This document shows, one piece after another, positions 27,513 through 36,246 of a stretch of DNA of 64,000 nucleotides. Origin of the DNA: Marinobacter sp. LQ44 (GTDB taxonomy: Bacteria; Pseudomonadota; Gammaproteobacteria; Pseudomonadales; Oleiphilaceae). The notes beneath the pieces are model-generated. The model was not told the DNA's origin. It was given only the letters and a program-made list of their open reading frames with translations, and made no database searches. The DNA lies in assembly GCF_001447155.2 (NCBI RefSeq), contig NZ_CP014754.1, forward strand, positions 1,798,001 to 1,862,000. Direction: 5' to 3'. A program made the position numbers and the translations under genes. Position 1 is the stretch's first letter. Each line of letters starts with the position of its first letter.

Positions 27513-28655
27513 ATGGATTTCCGACTCAACGAAGAGCAGCAAATGCTGCAGGACACCGTGGCTCGTCTGGTTCGCGGTGAGTACAGCTTCGAAAAACGGC
27601 TGGAATACAGCGAATCAGAGCTTGGCTTCAGTGAAAGTTTCTGGAAGCAACTGGGCGAACTGGGCCTGATGGCGGTGCCATTCCCCGAGGAACTCGGCGG
27701 CTTTGGCGGCACCGGTGTTGAAGTTCAAAGCGTGATGACCGAGCTGGGCCGCGGCCTGTGCATCGAGCCGTACCTTCAATCTGTGGTTCTTGGTGGCGGG
27801 CTGATTAGTCAGGCCGGCAATGAACAGCAGAAAGAACAGTGGCTGGCGGGCATTGCAACAGGCGAAACCCAGCTTGCCGTTGGCCTGCAGGAGCCCCAGA
27901 GCTTCTACAACACCAATGACGTAGAAACCACCGCCGAGAAAACCGACAGCGGCTATGTTCTTAACGGCCGCAAAGCGGTCGTAATCGGTGGTCATAGTGC
28001 CAACCTGCTGGTGGTTTCTGCTCGCACCTCTGGCAGCAGCCGTGATGCCTCTGGCATCAGCTTGTTTGTCATCGACGCCAACGCTGATGGCCTGGAACGT
28101 CGCAGCTACCCGACTATTGACGGCGCCAAGGGCTGCGACCTGCTCCTGAACAATGTCAAGGTGGGTGCAGACGCTCTGCTGGGAAGCGAAGGCGAAGCGG
28201 CCGATGCTATTGAATACCAGGTTGGCCGTGCCATTTCCGCTCTGTGTGGTGAGGCGGTCGGCGTTATGGAAGTCGCCTGTGACCTGACCCTGGACTACCT
28301 CAAGCAGCGCAAGCAGTTTGGCGTGCCCATCGGTAAGTTCCAGGTACTTCAGCACCGGATGGCTGACATGATGTCCGAACTGGAGCAGGCTCGTTCAATG
28401 GCCATCCTTGCCGCCAGTGTGGCTGATGAGCCTCAGAGCGACGAGCGCCGTCGGGTAATTGCGGCCGCTAAAAACGTAATTAGTCGCAGCGCCCAGTTTA
28501 TTTCCGAAAAGGGCGTTCAGTCCCACGGAGGTATCGGCATGACCTGGGAATACAACTTTGCCCACTACGCCAAGCGCCTGGTGATGATCAACCACCAGCT
28601 GGGCGATGATGACTTCCATCTTGAGCGCTATGCCGCTCTGCTGGAAGCCAACTGA
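27513..28655 (+). CDS. Acyl-CoA dehydrogenase, small-type partner of a pair
   Basis: This 380-residue acyl-CoA dehydrogenase fold protein starts MDFRLNEEQQMLQDTVARLV. The middle loop is degenerate (QLAVGLQEPQSFYNTNDVE where canonical enzymes have a TEPxAGSD motif), while the C-terminus keeps QSHGGIGMTWEYNFAHYAKR. In known heteromeric enzymes one subunit loses part of the flavin site, and the altered loop here suits that role. AAGGAGG lies just before the ATG and the gene is 10 bp behind its partner. A terminator follows. Confidence 0.82.
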   Translation: MDFRLNEEQQMLQDTVARLVRGEYSFEKRLEYSESELGFSESFWKQLGELGLMAVPFPEELGGFGGTGVEVQSVMTELGRGLCIEPYLQSVVLGGGLISQAGNEQQKEQWLAGIATGETQLAVGLQEPQSFYNTNDVETTAEKTDSGYVLNGRKAVVIGGHSANLLVVSARTSGSSRDASGISLFVIDANADGLERRSYPTIDGAKGCDLLLNNVKVGADALLGSEGEAADAIEYQVGRAISALCGEAVGVMEVACDLTLDYLKQRKQFGVPIGKFQVLQHRMADMMSELEQARSMAILAASVADEPQSDERRRVIAAAKNVISRSAQFISEKGVQSHGGIGMTWEYNFAHYAKRLVMINHQLGDDDFHLERYAALLEAN

Positions 28656-28709
28656 TACCAAATCAGTGAACCTTGGGTCTGTCTCCACATCAGTCAGGAC
28701 CCTCTTTCG

Positions 28710-28734
28710 GGGTGGCCTATGCCACCCTTTTTTT
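28710..28734 (+). terminator. Terminator after paired acyl-CoA dehydrogenase genes
   Basis: GGGTGGC-CTAT-GCCACCC is followed by seven T residues. Confidence 0.9.
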
Positions 28735-28780
28735 ATGCCCCGAATAACCCTGAGCAACCATTCTCTGCGGAGGAACAATC

Positions 28781-29542
28781 ATGATAAAAAACCATCCGGA
28801 CGAAATGCAGGCTGATCTGAGAAAGGCCGAGTGGAAAGTAAGGACCGAACTGGCTGCCGCCTATCGGCTGGTGGCCCTTTTTGGCTGGGACGACCTGGTG
28901 TTTACCCACCTGTCGGCCCGGGTGCCCGGCCCGGAGCACCACTTTCTGATCAATCCCTATGGATTGCTGTTCCATGAAATGACCGCCTCATCCCTGGTGA
29001 AAGTCGACCAGGATGGCGAAGTCGTGGAAGCCGGCGGGCTGCGCAGGGTTAACCCGGCGGGGTTTACCATCCACAGCGCCGTACATATGGGGCGCGAAGA
29101 TGCCGGAGCCGTCATGCACCTGCATGCAGCAGATGGTGTTGCAGTATCAGCCCACCGTGATGGCCTCCAGCCCCTGAGCCAGACCGCCATGCTGTGCCTT
29201 GAGCACCTGAGTTACCACGAATATGAAGGCGTAGCGCTCAACCTTGATGAGAGGGAGCGCCTGATCCGGGATCTGGGTAACAAATCCATGATGATCTTGC
29301 GCAACCACGGCATTCTGACCGTGGGCCGCGATGTGCCGGAAACCTTCACTTACCTCTACTTCCTGATGAAGGCCTGCGAGATACAGGTAAAAGCGCAGAG
29401 CTGTGGCCCGGTATATATGCCCGCCCAACAGGCTATCGACACCACGGCGGATCAATCAGGCTCACTCGGCAAGGCAGCAAAGCTTACCTGGCCCGCCCTT
29501 CTGAGACTGCTTGATGCCAGGTCTCCTGGCTACAACGTTTGA
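28781..29542 (+). CDS. Class II aldolase/adducin family protein
   Basis: This 253-residue protein has the zinc-aldolase fold of fuculose/ribulose-phosphate type. It shows FTHLSARVPGPEHHFLINPY, AVMHLHAADGVAVSAH (two zinc-type His) and MILRNHGILTVGRDVPE (third His). Members are retro-aldolases, or decarboxylases of 2-hydroxy or 3-keto compounds. The gene lies 47 bp behind a terminator, with CGGAGG before its ATG, so it may have its own promoter. Together with the MaoC gene behind it, it could cleave a hydroxylated acyl intermediate. This role is not shown by sequence. Confidence 0.75.
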   Translation: MIKNHPDEMQADLRKAEWKVRTELAAAYRLVALFGWDDLVFTHLSARVPGPEHHFLINPYGLLFHEMTASSLVKVDQDGEVVEAGGLRRVNPAGFTIHSAVHMGREDAGAVMHLHAADGVAVSAHRDGLQPLSQTAMLCLEHLSYHEYEGVALNLDERERLIRDLGNKSMMILRNHGILTVGRDVPETFTYLYFLMKACEIQVKAQSCGPVYMPAQQAIDTTADQSGSLGKAAKLTWPALLRLLDARSPGYNV

Positions 29543-29574
29543 GCCCGTCATCAATCCACTTTCAGGAAGGTTCT

Positions 29575-30030
29575 ATGATTACTGTTGATATTAATGATCT
29601 TGAAGCCTATCAGGGCATGCTCATTGGCCACAGCCCCTGGGTAACCGTGAGCCAGGCCATGATAAACGCCTTTGCCGAAGCCACCGGCGACCATCAGTGG
29701 ATCCATGTGGATGTCGACCGGGCCAGCCGGGAGTCACCCTGGAAGAGCCCGGTAGCCCATGGCTACCTGACGGCGTCACTGATCCCCAAGCTCAACAGCG
29801 AAGTCATCAAGGTGACGGGAACTTCAGCCACCATCAACTACGGCTTGAACAAACTCCGCTTTCCCGCAGCCGTCAAGGCTGGGTCAGATATCCGGTCCCG
29901 GGTTGAGCTGGTATCAGTGAAGCGGGTGGATGATCACCGCCTGCTGGCTACTTACCAGACAGTGGTGGAAATCAGACATGAAGATAAGCCGGCCTGTGTC
30001 CTGGAAAATCTGGCCATGTACGTGGTCTGA
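29575..30030 (+). CDS. MaoC-like hot-dog hydratase
   Basis: This 151-residue single hot-dog domain carries the R-specific hydratase signature FAEATGDHQWIHVDVDRA and the helix VAHGYLTASLIPKL. Such proteins hydrate enoyl-CoA to (R)-3-hydroxyacyl-CoA. The start at 29575 has CAGGAAGG upstream; a longer in-frame ATG at 29539 overlaps the aldolase stop and is less likely. It is 32 bp after the aldolase gene, in the same direction. Confidence 0.82.
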   Translation: MITVDINDLEAYQGMLIGHSPWVTVSQAMINAFAEATGDHQWIHVDVDRASRESPWKSPVAHGYLTASLIPKLNSEVIKVTGTSATINYGLNKLRFPAAVKAGSDIRSRVELVSVKRVDDHRLLATYQTVVEIRHEDKPACVLENLAMYVV

Positions 30031-30048
30031 GTTTTCCGGTCAGTGCAA

Positions 30049-30097
30049 AAAGGCGGCAAGCCCTGAGGGTGGGGGGGGAGCCGCCTTCCTAACTTCC
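30049..30097 (-). terminator. Terminator between convergent genes (minus strand)
   Basis: On the minus strand AAGGCGGC and GCCGCCTT enclose a long loop with a C8 tract, followed by TTTTTGC. It ends the ligase operon whose last stop is at 30111. Confidence 0.65.
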
Positions 30098-30110
30098 AGT
30101 GTTGTACAAG

Positions 30111-31769
30111 CTACTTCTGCCACTCCTGCTCCTGAAGTGCCCGCCACATCAGCTTTCCGGTCGGTGATTTTGGCAACTCATCAACAAATTCAATGATGGT
30201 TGGCACCTTGTAGGCCGCCATTTGCTCCTTACACCAACTGATGATGTCATCCTTGGTTGTTGTGCTTTCAGCCTCAGGCGTTAGTACAATACAAGCCTTG
30301 ACCGTTTCACCACGCTTGGGGTCCGGGGCAGAGATAATGCAGACTTCGTGGATGGATGGGTGACGGTACATCAACCCTTCTACCTCAGACGGCCAGACCT
30401 TGAAGCCAGACGCGTTGATCATGCGTTTGACCCGATCCACCATGAAGAAGTAACCATCTTCATCGTAGTAACCCAGATCGCCGGTGCGGAAGAAACGCTT
30501 ACCATCGATTTCGACGAACGAGGCCTCGGTATCCACGGGTCGATTCCAGTAGCCCAGAGTGACCTGAGGCCCGCAGGAAACGATCTCGCCGGTTTCTCCC
30601 ACGCCTTTTTCTTCAAGTGTGTCGACATCGATAATCCGGCTGTCAACATCAAATACCGGAATCCCCAGGCATTGCGGTTTAGGGTTGTTACCGGGGTTGA
30701 TGTGGGTAGCTGCCATGGTTTCAGACAAACCGTATCCTTCGATGTAATCAAGGCCTGTCAGCTTTTTGAGCTTTTCCGCCACCGCAACAGGCATCGCGGC
30801 ACCACCACCCCCGATCATGTTCAGGCTGCTGATGTCGTAGCTACCCAGCTCCGGGTTTGACAGAAAATCCACCGCCATAGTGACGATATTGGTCCAGCCG
30901 GTGACCTTGTAACGCTCAATCAAACGTGCCGCTGTGGTTCTGTCCCAACGGGTCATGATGACAGAAGTGGCACCGCAGAATATGGGACCGTTCATGGAGC
31001 CAGTCATGCCGGTTACGTGGAAGAACGGCAGCGTGGATAGCTGAACACTATCCGGAGTGGACAGATTCCAGAATACCCGGTGCACGGCTGTCGCCATCAC
31101 CGACCGGTGAGTGTGCATGCAGCCCTTGGGTGCCCCGGTGGTACCGGAGCTGTACGGAATAACGGCAAGGTCATCCGGGCCGGCAGTATGTTCACCGGGC
31201 TTGTGTCCGGCTTCCAGGGCCGCCTCCCAGGTAACCACTCCCGGTATATCCCTGGACCACGCGGGCGCAGCAACTTCAGCCGGCAACGTCAGGTCGGTTT
31301 CCGGATTAATGTAGGTGTTGTAAGACGCAACAATCACTTGTTCCAGGTTGGTCTCACCAATCAACGGCGCGATGAAGCCCGCCAGTTCCTGGCCCGCCAT
31401 GCACACCGTGGAGCCAGTATCCGAAATATAGTGCTCAAGCTCCGCCGCGCGGTTCATGGGATTCACAGGAATAACCACGGCGTCGGCCCGCAGGATGGCA
31501 TAGTAGGAGATCACATACTGCGGGGAGTTCTGCATATAAAGCAGGACCCGATCACCCTTCTTGACCCCCTGGGCCTGCAGGTAACCTGCCATAGTATCGA
31601 CTTCTCGCTTAAGCCGGGCATAGGTCATGGGCGCATCGTAGAAAACGATGGCATTGTGGTCCGGATAACGCAGTGCCGAGACATCCAGGTTGGTGTACAG
31701 ACTGGTTTTCGGCAGGGTCATGGTTTTGGGCAGATCTTTCGGCCAAACCTTGTAGTGGCGTGTAAACAT
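30111..31769 (-). CDS. Long-chain fatty acid-CoA ligase-like AMP-binding protein
   Basis: This 552-residue acyl-CoA synthetase has the P-loop-like motif IPYSSGTTGAPKGCMHTH, the adenine motif EGYGLSETMAATHINPG, the GDLGYYDEDGYFFMVDR hinge and the catalytic Lys in PTGKLMWRAL at the C-terminus. The start at 31769 is supported by GGGGGAG upstream; an in-frame extension to 31889 overlaps surE. It is the last gene of the operon starting at 37040. It would activate an organic acid as the CoA ester. The equivalent activity in the levulinate (lva) pathway is also encoded beside the kinase and dehydrogenase genes. Confidence 0.88.
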   Translation of the reverse strand: MFTRHYKVWPKDLPKTMTLPKTSLYTNLDVSALRYPDHNAIVFYDAPMTYARLKREVDTMAGYLQAQGVKKGDRVLLYMQNSPQYVISYYAILRADAVVIPVNPMNRAAELEHYISDTGSTVCMAGQELAGFIAPLIGETNLEQVIVASYNTYINPETDLTLPAEVAAPAWSRDIPGVVTWEAALEAGHKPGEHTAGPDDLAVIPYSSGTTGAPKGCMHTHRSVMATAVHRVFWNLSTPDSVQLSTLPFFHVTGMTGSMNGPIFCGATSVIMTRWDRTTAARLIERYKVTGWTNIVTMAVDFLSNPELGSYDISSLNMIGGGGAAMPVAVAEKLKKLTGLDYIEGYGLSETMAATHINPGNNPKPQCLGIPVFDVDSRIIDVDTLEEKGVGETGEIVSCGPQVTLGYWNRPVDTEASFVEIDGKRFFRTGDLGYYDEDGYFFMVDRVKRMINASGFKVWPSEVEGLMYRHPSIHEVCIISAPDPKRGETVKACIVLTPEAESTTTKDDIISWCKEQMAAYKVPTIIEFVDELPKSPTGKLMWRALQEQEWQK

Positions 31770-31794
31770 ATTCTTGTTCTCCCCCTGGGTTAAT

Positions 31795-32577
31795 TCAGTC
31801 AACCGCTTGAGCGGACAAATCAAAATAATCAACAGCCCCGGGCAAGGGCTCGTCATGGCGTAACGGTGAAATGGCAACGGCTTTTTCACGAAGTACGGTC
31901 ACATCCGCATCCGGCGCCACAATGTGGCGTGAGCTCCGGTCAAAACCAAGCCACCAGTAAGGCAGGCTGCGCGCATCACGGCCAGCGACCAGTGTTGGCT
32001 TCTGGATAGAGCCGTTGGACTGCCGACACCATCGGGCTGCGGTAATATCGGCCGCTTCACAGGCTGGAAAGTTCACATTCCACGCCAGAACCTGGCCGGG
32101 GTGGTAAAGCCTGCGAATGACCGCTTCAGCAAAGGTTTCCACCGGCGACCAGCGGACGTCGTCCCGGTTCAGGTAAGCCTGGCTCAGCGCAATGGCCGGA
32201 ATGTTCATGTGGTGGGCACTCAGTACCGCTCCAACGGTACCCGAGTACTGGACCGAATCACTGATGTTCGCTCCGCAATTCACACCGGAGAGCACCAGGT
32301 CTGGCGGTGTTTCCCCGAACCACTCGGCCAGGGAATACAACACACAATCGGCCGGTGTGCCTGACACCGAATAACGATTAGCCCCAACCTGATAAACCCG
32401 TAACGGACTGTGAATGGATATGCTCTGGCCAGCTCCGCTGCGATCATGTTCCGGAGCCACAACCCAAACCTCATCGGCCAACCGCCGGGCAATGGCTTCA
32501 AGGATAGCGATACCCGGCGCATTGATGCCGTCATCGTTGGTAATCAGAATTCGATTGGCAATCTTTCCCTGCATCAT
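31795..32577 (-). CDS. SurE-like 5'/3'-nucleotidase family phosphatase
   Basis: This 260-residue protein has the SurE signature RILITNDDGINAPGI, with the metal-binding Asp pair, LVLSGVNCGANISDSVQYSGTVGAVLSA and the domain-swap tail. SurE enzymes hydrolyse nucleoside monophosphates and other phosphoesters. The usual neighbours of housekeeping surE (pcm, rpoS, truD) are absent, and the gene lies between a kinase and a CoA-ligase gene. It is therefore probably a paralogue with a pathway role, perhaps dephosphorylation. The start is chosen at 32577 (GGAGAAG before it); 32592, in ATGA overlap with the previous gene, is equally possible. Confidence 0.8.
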   Translation of the reverse strand: MMQGKIANRILITNDDGINAPGIAILEAIARRLADEVWVVAPEHDRSGAGQSISIHSPLRVYQVGANRYSVSGTPADCVLYSLAEWFGETPPDLVLSGVNCGANISDSVQYSGTVGAVLSAHHMNIPAIALSQAYLNRDDVRWSPVETFAEAVIRRLYHPGQVLAWNVNFPACEAADITAARWCRQSNGSIQKPTLVAGRDARSLPYWWLGFDRSSRHIVAPDADVTVLREKAVAISPLRHDEPLPGAVDYFDLSAQAVD

Positions 32578-32588
32578 CGCTTCTCCGC

Positions 32589-33653
32589 TCATGGCTTCCG
32601 GCCTTCACAAGCAATCTGCCAGCCGATATCCGCCAGCAGGCTGGCACGCTTGCCAACTTCCAGCGCATTGGCGTTGGCAGCATTGCCATCCAGGGCCCGC
32701 TTGTAAACGCCCTGAAGAATGGCCGCCAGCCGGAATAACGAGAACGACAGGAACACGTGCCAGTCATCGATGCCGTCCCGGCCGGTTTTCACGCAGTACC
32801 GGGCAATGGTTTCCTGCTCGCTTGGTATACCAAGCTCCTGCAGATCTTCACCATTCAGGCCTCGCATACCGGGCATGTCAGCAGGCAGGTGGTATGGCAG
32901 GCAGTAATAGGCGAGGTCTGCCAAAGGATGCCCGAGAGTCGACAGTTCCCAATCCAGAATCGCGATTACGTCCGGGCGGTCCGGTGCCAGCATCAGGTTG
33001 CCAAACCGGTAGTCACCGTGGGCAATCGAAGTCTCATCCCTGGCCGGGAGGTTCTCCGGCAACCAGGCCATCAGCTTGTCCATAGCCGGCAGGTCATCCG
33101 TCCGGGATGCGAGATATTGCTTGCTCCAGCGAGCCACCTGGCGGGACACATAGCCCTCCGGACGGCCGTAATCTGCCAGTCCAATAGCGTTGACATCCAC
33201 AGAGTGCAAAGCTGCCAGCGTGTCGATAGCTGAGTGATGAGCCCTCATTCGCTCTTCACGCTCCAGCTCTTTGAGTGCTGAATGGGAGTGAATCCTGCCT
33301 TCCAGAAAATCCATCACGTAGAAGGGAGTGCCAATGACCTCACTGTCTTCACACAGTACGCGAGCATTGGGTACCGGAACGGACGTGTGTTCAGCGAGCG
33401 CGCGCATAACGCGGTATTCCCGCTCCACCATGTGAGCCGAAGGCAGCGTCTTTCCCGGGGGCTTCTTCCGCAGTACATAACGCCTGTTGCCGGTATCCAG
33501 CAGAAAGGTAGGGTTGGATTGCCCGCCCTGAAACTGCTTCACGTCCATCTGGTTACCGAAGTCCGGCAATGCCTGCTGAAGCCAGTTGAGCAGGCGGGCT
33601 TCATCGAATTTGTGGGCTGGCAGAACCGCTACCAGCTCTGGAGTCATGCTCAT
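32589..33653 (-). CDS. APH-family kinase, ACAD10/11 N-domain-like (LvaA-like)
   Basis: This 354-residue aminoglycoside-phosphotransferase-fold kinase has FQGGQSNPTFLLD (nucleotide loop), YVLRKKPPGKTLPSAHMVER (Lys), the catalytic loop IAHGDYRFGNLML and the metal motif ILDWELSTLGHP. The RKKPPGK...SAHxVEREYRV stretch is characteristic of the kinase domain of mammalian ACAD10/ACAD11 and of bacterial relatives such as LvaA. That family phosphorylates the 4-hydroxyl of 4-hydroxyacyl-CoA. The matching ACAD11-type dehydrogenase gene is two genes upstream (34537). It is not a drug-resistance gene. The substrate chain length is unknown. Confidence 0.85.
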   Translation of the reverse strand: MSMTPELVAVLPAHKFDEARLLNWLQQALPDFGNQMDVKQFQGGQSNPTFLLDTGNRRYVLRKKPPGKTLPSAHMVEREYRVMRALAEHTSVPVPNARVLCEDSEVIGTPFYVMDFLEGRIHSHSALKELEREERMRAHHSAIDTLAALHSVDVNAIGLADYGRPEGYVSRQVARWSKQYLASRTDDLPAMDKLMAWLPENLPARDETSIAHGDYRFGNLMLAPDRPDVIAILDWELSTLGHPLADLAYYCLPYHLPADMPGMRGLNGEDLQELGIPSEQETIARYCVKTGRDGIDDWHVFLSFSLFRLAAILQGVYKRALDGNAANANALEVGKRASLLADIGWQIACEGRKP

Positions 33654-33734
33654 GATTATCTCTTGTCGTTATGTTCTGACTACCCCTGGCGCCAGACAGG
33701 TGCCCGGCGGCAGGGGTGTTCCGGTTTCCCGGTA

Positions 33735-34502
33735 TCAGCAGATGGTTTCACCACCGTCGGCAACAATCACCTGCCCGGTAATGTAGGCACTGGCCGGGGT
33801 CGCCAGGAAAACAGCCAGGCCGGCAATATCGATCGGATCACCGATGCGCCGAAGCGGGGTTTTGTCTTCTGCCCGCTTTACGCGAACCGGGTCTTCCCAA
33901 AGCGCTTTGGCAAAATCGGTCTTGATCAGGCCCGGCGCAATGCTGTTTACACGGATACCCTTCGGCCCCCACTCAACGGCCAGGTTGCGCGCCAGGGCAG
34001 CTTCTGCCGCCTTGGACACACCGTAAGTGCCGATAGTGGTGTTGCCGCGAATACCGGCAATACTGGACAGCAGCACCACAGAACCTGAGCCTTTTTCGGC
34101 CATCTGTGGCAGCACCATATTGGTGAGCCAGAAGGTTCCCTTGACGTTGGTGTCCATGATCTTGTCCCAGGCATCGTCGGTCATTTCCGCGGTCGGACCA
34201 TACACCGGGTTGGTCGCGGCGTTGCAAACCAGAACGTCGATGGTGCCCCAGGCTTCGTTAGTTTTGTCGACCAGGTTTTGCAGGTCCTCCTTCTTGCCGA
34301 CGTGGCAAGCGATGGCCATGGCATCAAAGCCCTGGGCCCGCATTTCACTGGCTACCTGTTCACAGGCTTCCGCCTTACGGCTGGAGATCACAACCCGGGC
34401 ACCACAACGGGCCATTTCTTCGGCAATGGCCCGGCCAATGCCCTTGGTGGAGCCTGTGATAACAGCCACTTTCCCGGTCATATCAAATAATGGATTAGTC
34501 AT
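33735..34502 (-). CDS. Short-chain dehydrogenase/reductase (first of two in operon)
   Basis: This protein has 255 residues. It shows the coenzyme motif TGSTKGIGRAIAEE, an NAAT motif (CNAATNPVYGP), and Ser-Tyr-Lys in LLSSIAGIRGN and YGVSKAAEAAL. The C-terminal ITGQVIVADGG is typical of classical SDRs. Charge pattern after the second strand (VVISSRKAEA) favours NADP(H). The start at 34502 is taken because family sequence begins there; an upstream frame to 34559 overlaps the previous gene. In a 4-hydroxy/4-keto acid pathway such an enzyme could interconvert the keto and hydroxy forms. Confidence 0.85.
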   Translation of the reverse strand: MTNPLFDMTGKVAVITGSTKGIGRAIAEEMARCGARVVISSRKAEACEQVASEMRAQGFDAMAIACHVGKKEDLQNLVDKTNEAWGTIDVLVCNAATNPVYGPTAEMTDDAWDKIMDTNVKGTFWLTNMVLPQMAEKGSGSVVLLSSIAGIRGNTTIGTYGVSKAAEAALARNLAVEWGPKGIRVNSIAPGLIKTDFAKALWEDPVRVKRAEDKTPLRRIGDPIDIAGLAVFLATPASAYITGQVIVADGGETIC

Positions 34503-34536
34503 TTCCGAATCCTTATTACTCTGGGTAACAGCTGTT

Positions 34537-35739
34537 TCAGCGGTATTGACGCAGTTCAAGCTTGGCTACGGAATCCAGGTGAACCTCATCCGGGCCATCG
34601 GCCAGGCGCAGGGTACGGACCTTGGCCCAGGCAGATGCCAGGAAGGTGTCCTGGCTAACACCGGCACCACCGTGCACCTGAATTGCACGATCGATAACTT
34701 TCAGGGCCATGCTCGGGGCAATCACCTTGATCATGGCGATTTCCTGGCGGGCCACTTTGTTGCCAACGGTGTCCATCATATGGGCCGCCTTGAGGGTCAT
34801 CAGGCGAGCCTGCTCGATGTCGATGCGACTGCGGGCAATGTCTTTCCGGATGGAATCAAATTCGGACAGCGGGCGACCAAAGGCCTCACGGGCATTCGCG
34901 CGCTTGCACATAAGTTCAAGGGCACGCTCGGCGACACCGATGGTGCGCATGCAATGGTGGATACGGCCCGGCCCGAGGCGACCCTGAGCAATTTCAAAGC
35001 CGCGACCTTCACCCAGCAGGATATTGCTGACCGGCACCCGCACGTTGTCGTAGTGAATCTCGGCGTGGCCGTGCGGCGCATGGTCATAACCGAATACCGT
35101 CAGCGGGCGAATCATTTTCACCCCGGGTGCATCCAGTGGCACCAGAATCATCGACTGCTGCTGGTGCTTGGGAGCGCTGGGATCGGTTTTGCCCATAACG
35201 ATGGCAATCTTGCTGGTGGTGGTCATGGCACCTGAAGACCACCACTTACGACCGCTGATAACGTACTCGTCACCTTCACGACGGATCTCGCAAGCAATGT
35301 TGGTTGCGTCAGAGGAAGCGACGTCCGGCTCGGTCATGGAAAAGCAGGAACGGATTTTTCCATCCAGAAGCGGCTTCAGCCACTGTTCCTGCTGCTCCTC
35401 GTTTCCGTAACGTGCAATGGTTTCCATGTTGCCGGTGTCCGGCGCGGAGCAGTTGAATACTTCAGGAGCCATCTCGGATCGGCCCATAATCTCGCACAGA
35501 TGCGCGTACTCGAAGTTTGTCAGCCCGGCACCCAGGTCACTCTCTGGCAGGAACAGGTTCCACAGCCCGGCAGCCTTGGCCTTATCTTTCAGCTCTTCAA
35601 TGATCGGAACCGGTGCCCAGCGGTTTTCTGCGGTTGCCACCTGATGGTGATGCTTCTCTTCATTCGGGTAGATGTAGGCATTCATGAACTCGGTTAATTC
35701 GGCCTGCAGTTTCTTGGCCTTGTCAGACAGCTCGAACAT
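34537..35739 (-). CDS. ACAD11-type acyl-CoA dehydrogenase (LvaC-like)
   Basis: This protein has 400 residues. Several blocks are almost those of the ACAD11 dehydrogenase domain: [78 protein letters not shown] and [24 protein letters not shown]10/11 and LvaC remove phosphate from 4-phosphoacyl-CoA to give an enoyl-CoA for beta-oxidation, with the flavin kept in use. Here the kinase domain is a separate gene (32589). The two SDRs and thioesterase in the operon fit a 4-oxygenated acyl-CoA route. The enzyme class is confident and the exact reaction is inferred. Confidence 0.88.
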   Translation of the reverse strand: MFELSDKAKKLQAELTEFMNAYIYPNEEKHHHQVATAENRWAPVPIIEELKDKAKAAGLWNLFLPESDLGAGLTNFEYAHLCEIMGRSEMAPEVFNCSAPDTGNMETIARYGNEEQQEQWLKPLLDGKIRSCFSMTEPDVASSDATNIACEIRREGDEYVISGRKWWSSGAMTTTSKIAIVMGKTDPSAPKHQQQSMILVPLDAPGVKMIRPLTVFGYDHAPHGHAEIHYDNVRVPVSNILLGEGRGFEIAQGRLGPGRIHHCMRTIGVAERALELMCKRANAREAFGRPLSEFDSIRKDIARSRIDIEQARLMTLKAAHMMDTVGNKVARQEIAMIKVIAPSMALKVIDRAIQVHGGAGVSQDTFLASAWAKVRTLRLADGPDEVHLDSVAKLELRQYR

Positions 35740-35805
35740 ATCCGCTTCCTCTTTGTTCAGTTATTTGCGACCGCCACTAACGCCGGCAATCGCGTTAGCA
35801 GGCAT

Positions 35806-36246
35806 TCAGACGGGAACGCCTTCAGGTTTCTCACTACCAGAACGTATCCGGAAAGTACCCTCACCGATTGCAAGCAAATTGCCCTGCTCGTCGTGAACTT
35901 CACCGGTACTGTTAAAGATCCGGCTTCCACCCGCGCGCTTACGACCGGTCACCCGGATTACGCCCCCGGTGCACTGCCCGGTAAACGTGGTGGTCAGCGA
36001 AAGCGTAATAGCCTTGCGCATGCGCCCGGGATAGGGGCAGTAAGTGCCGGCCTCGGCCATGGCAATATCCAGCAAGGAGGTAAGTACTCCGCCATGGATC
36101 ACACCACCCAGATTCAGGTGATCGGCCTGGATTTCCAGCTCGATCACGGCCTCGCCCTCTTCCCACGACACCTGCCGGTAGCCCAACATGTTGTGAAAAC
36201 CCGGCAAGTCTTTGCCACCGGTAATGTGCAGACTACTGTTGCTCAT
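35806..36246 (-). CDS. PaaI-family hot-dog thioesterase
   Basis: This 146-residue single hot-dog domain has the family motif NLGGVIHGGVLTSLLDIAMAEAG, in which the HGG and Asp/Glu region forms the active site. It would hydrolyse acyl-CoA thioesters, probably releasing stalled intermediates and free CoA. Its start overlaps the stop of the upstream SDR gene by one base (position 36246), so translation is likely coupled. Confidence 0.82.
   Translation of the reverse strand: MSNSSLHITGGKDLPGFHNMLGYRQVSWEEGEAVIELEIQADHLNLGGVIHGGVLTSLLDIAMAEAGTYCPYPGRMRKAITLSLTTTFTGQCTGGVIRVTGRKRAGGSRIFNSTGEVHDEQGNLLAIGEGTFRIRSGSEKPEGVPV

Noticed and set aside
32589..33653. Aminoglycoside resistance gene
   Set aside because: The fold is shared, but the sequence blocks and operon are those of the ACAD10/11 kinase family.
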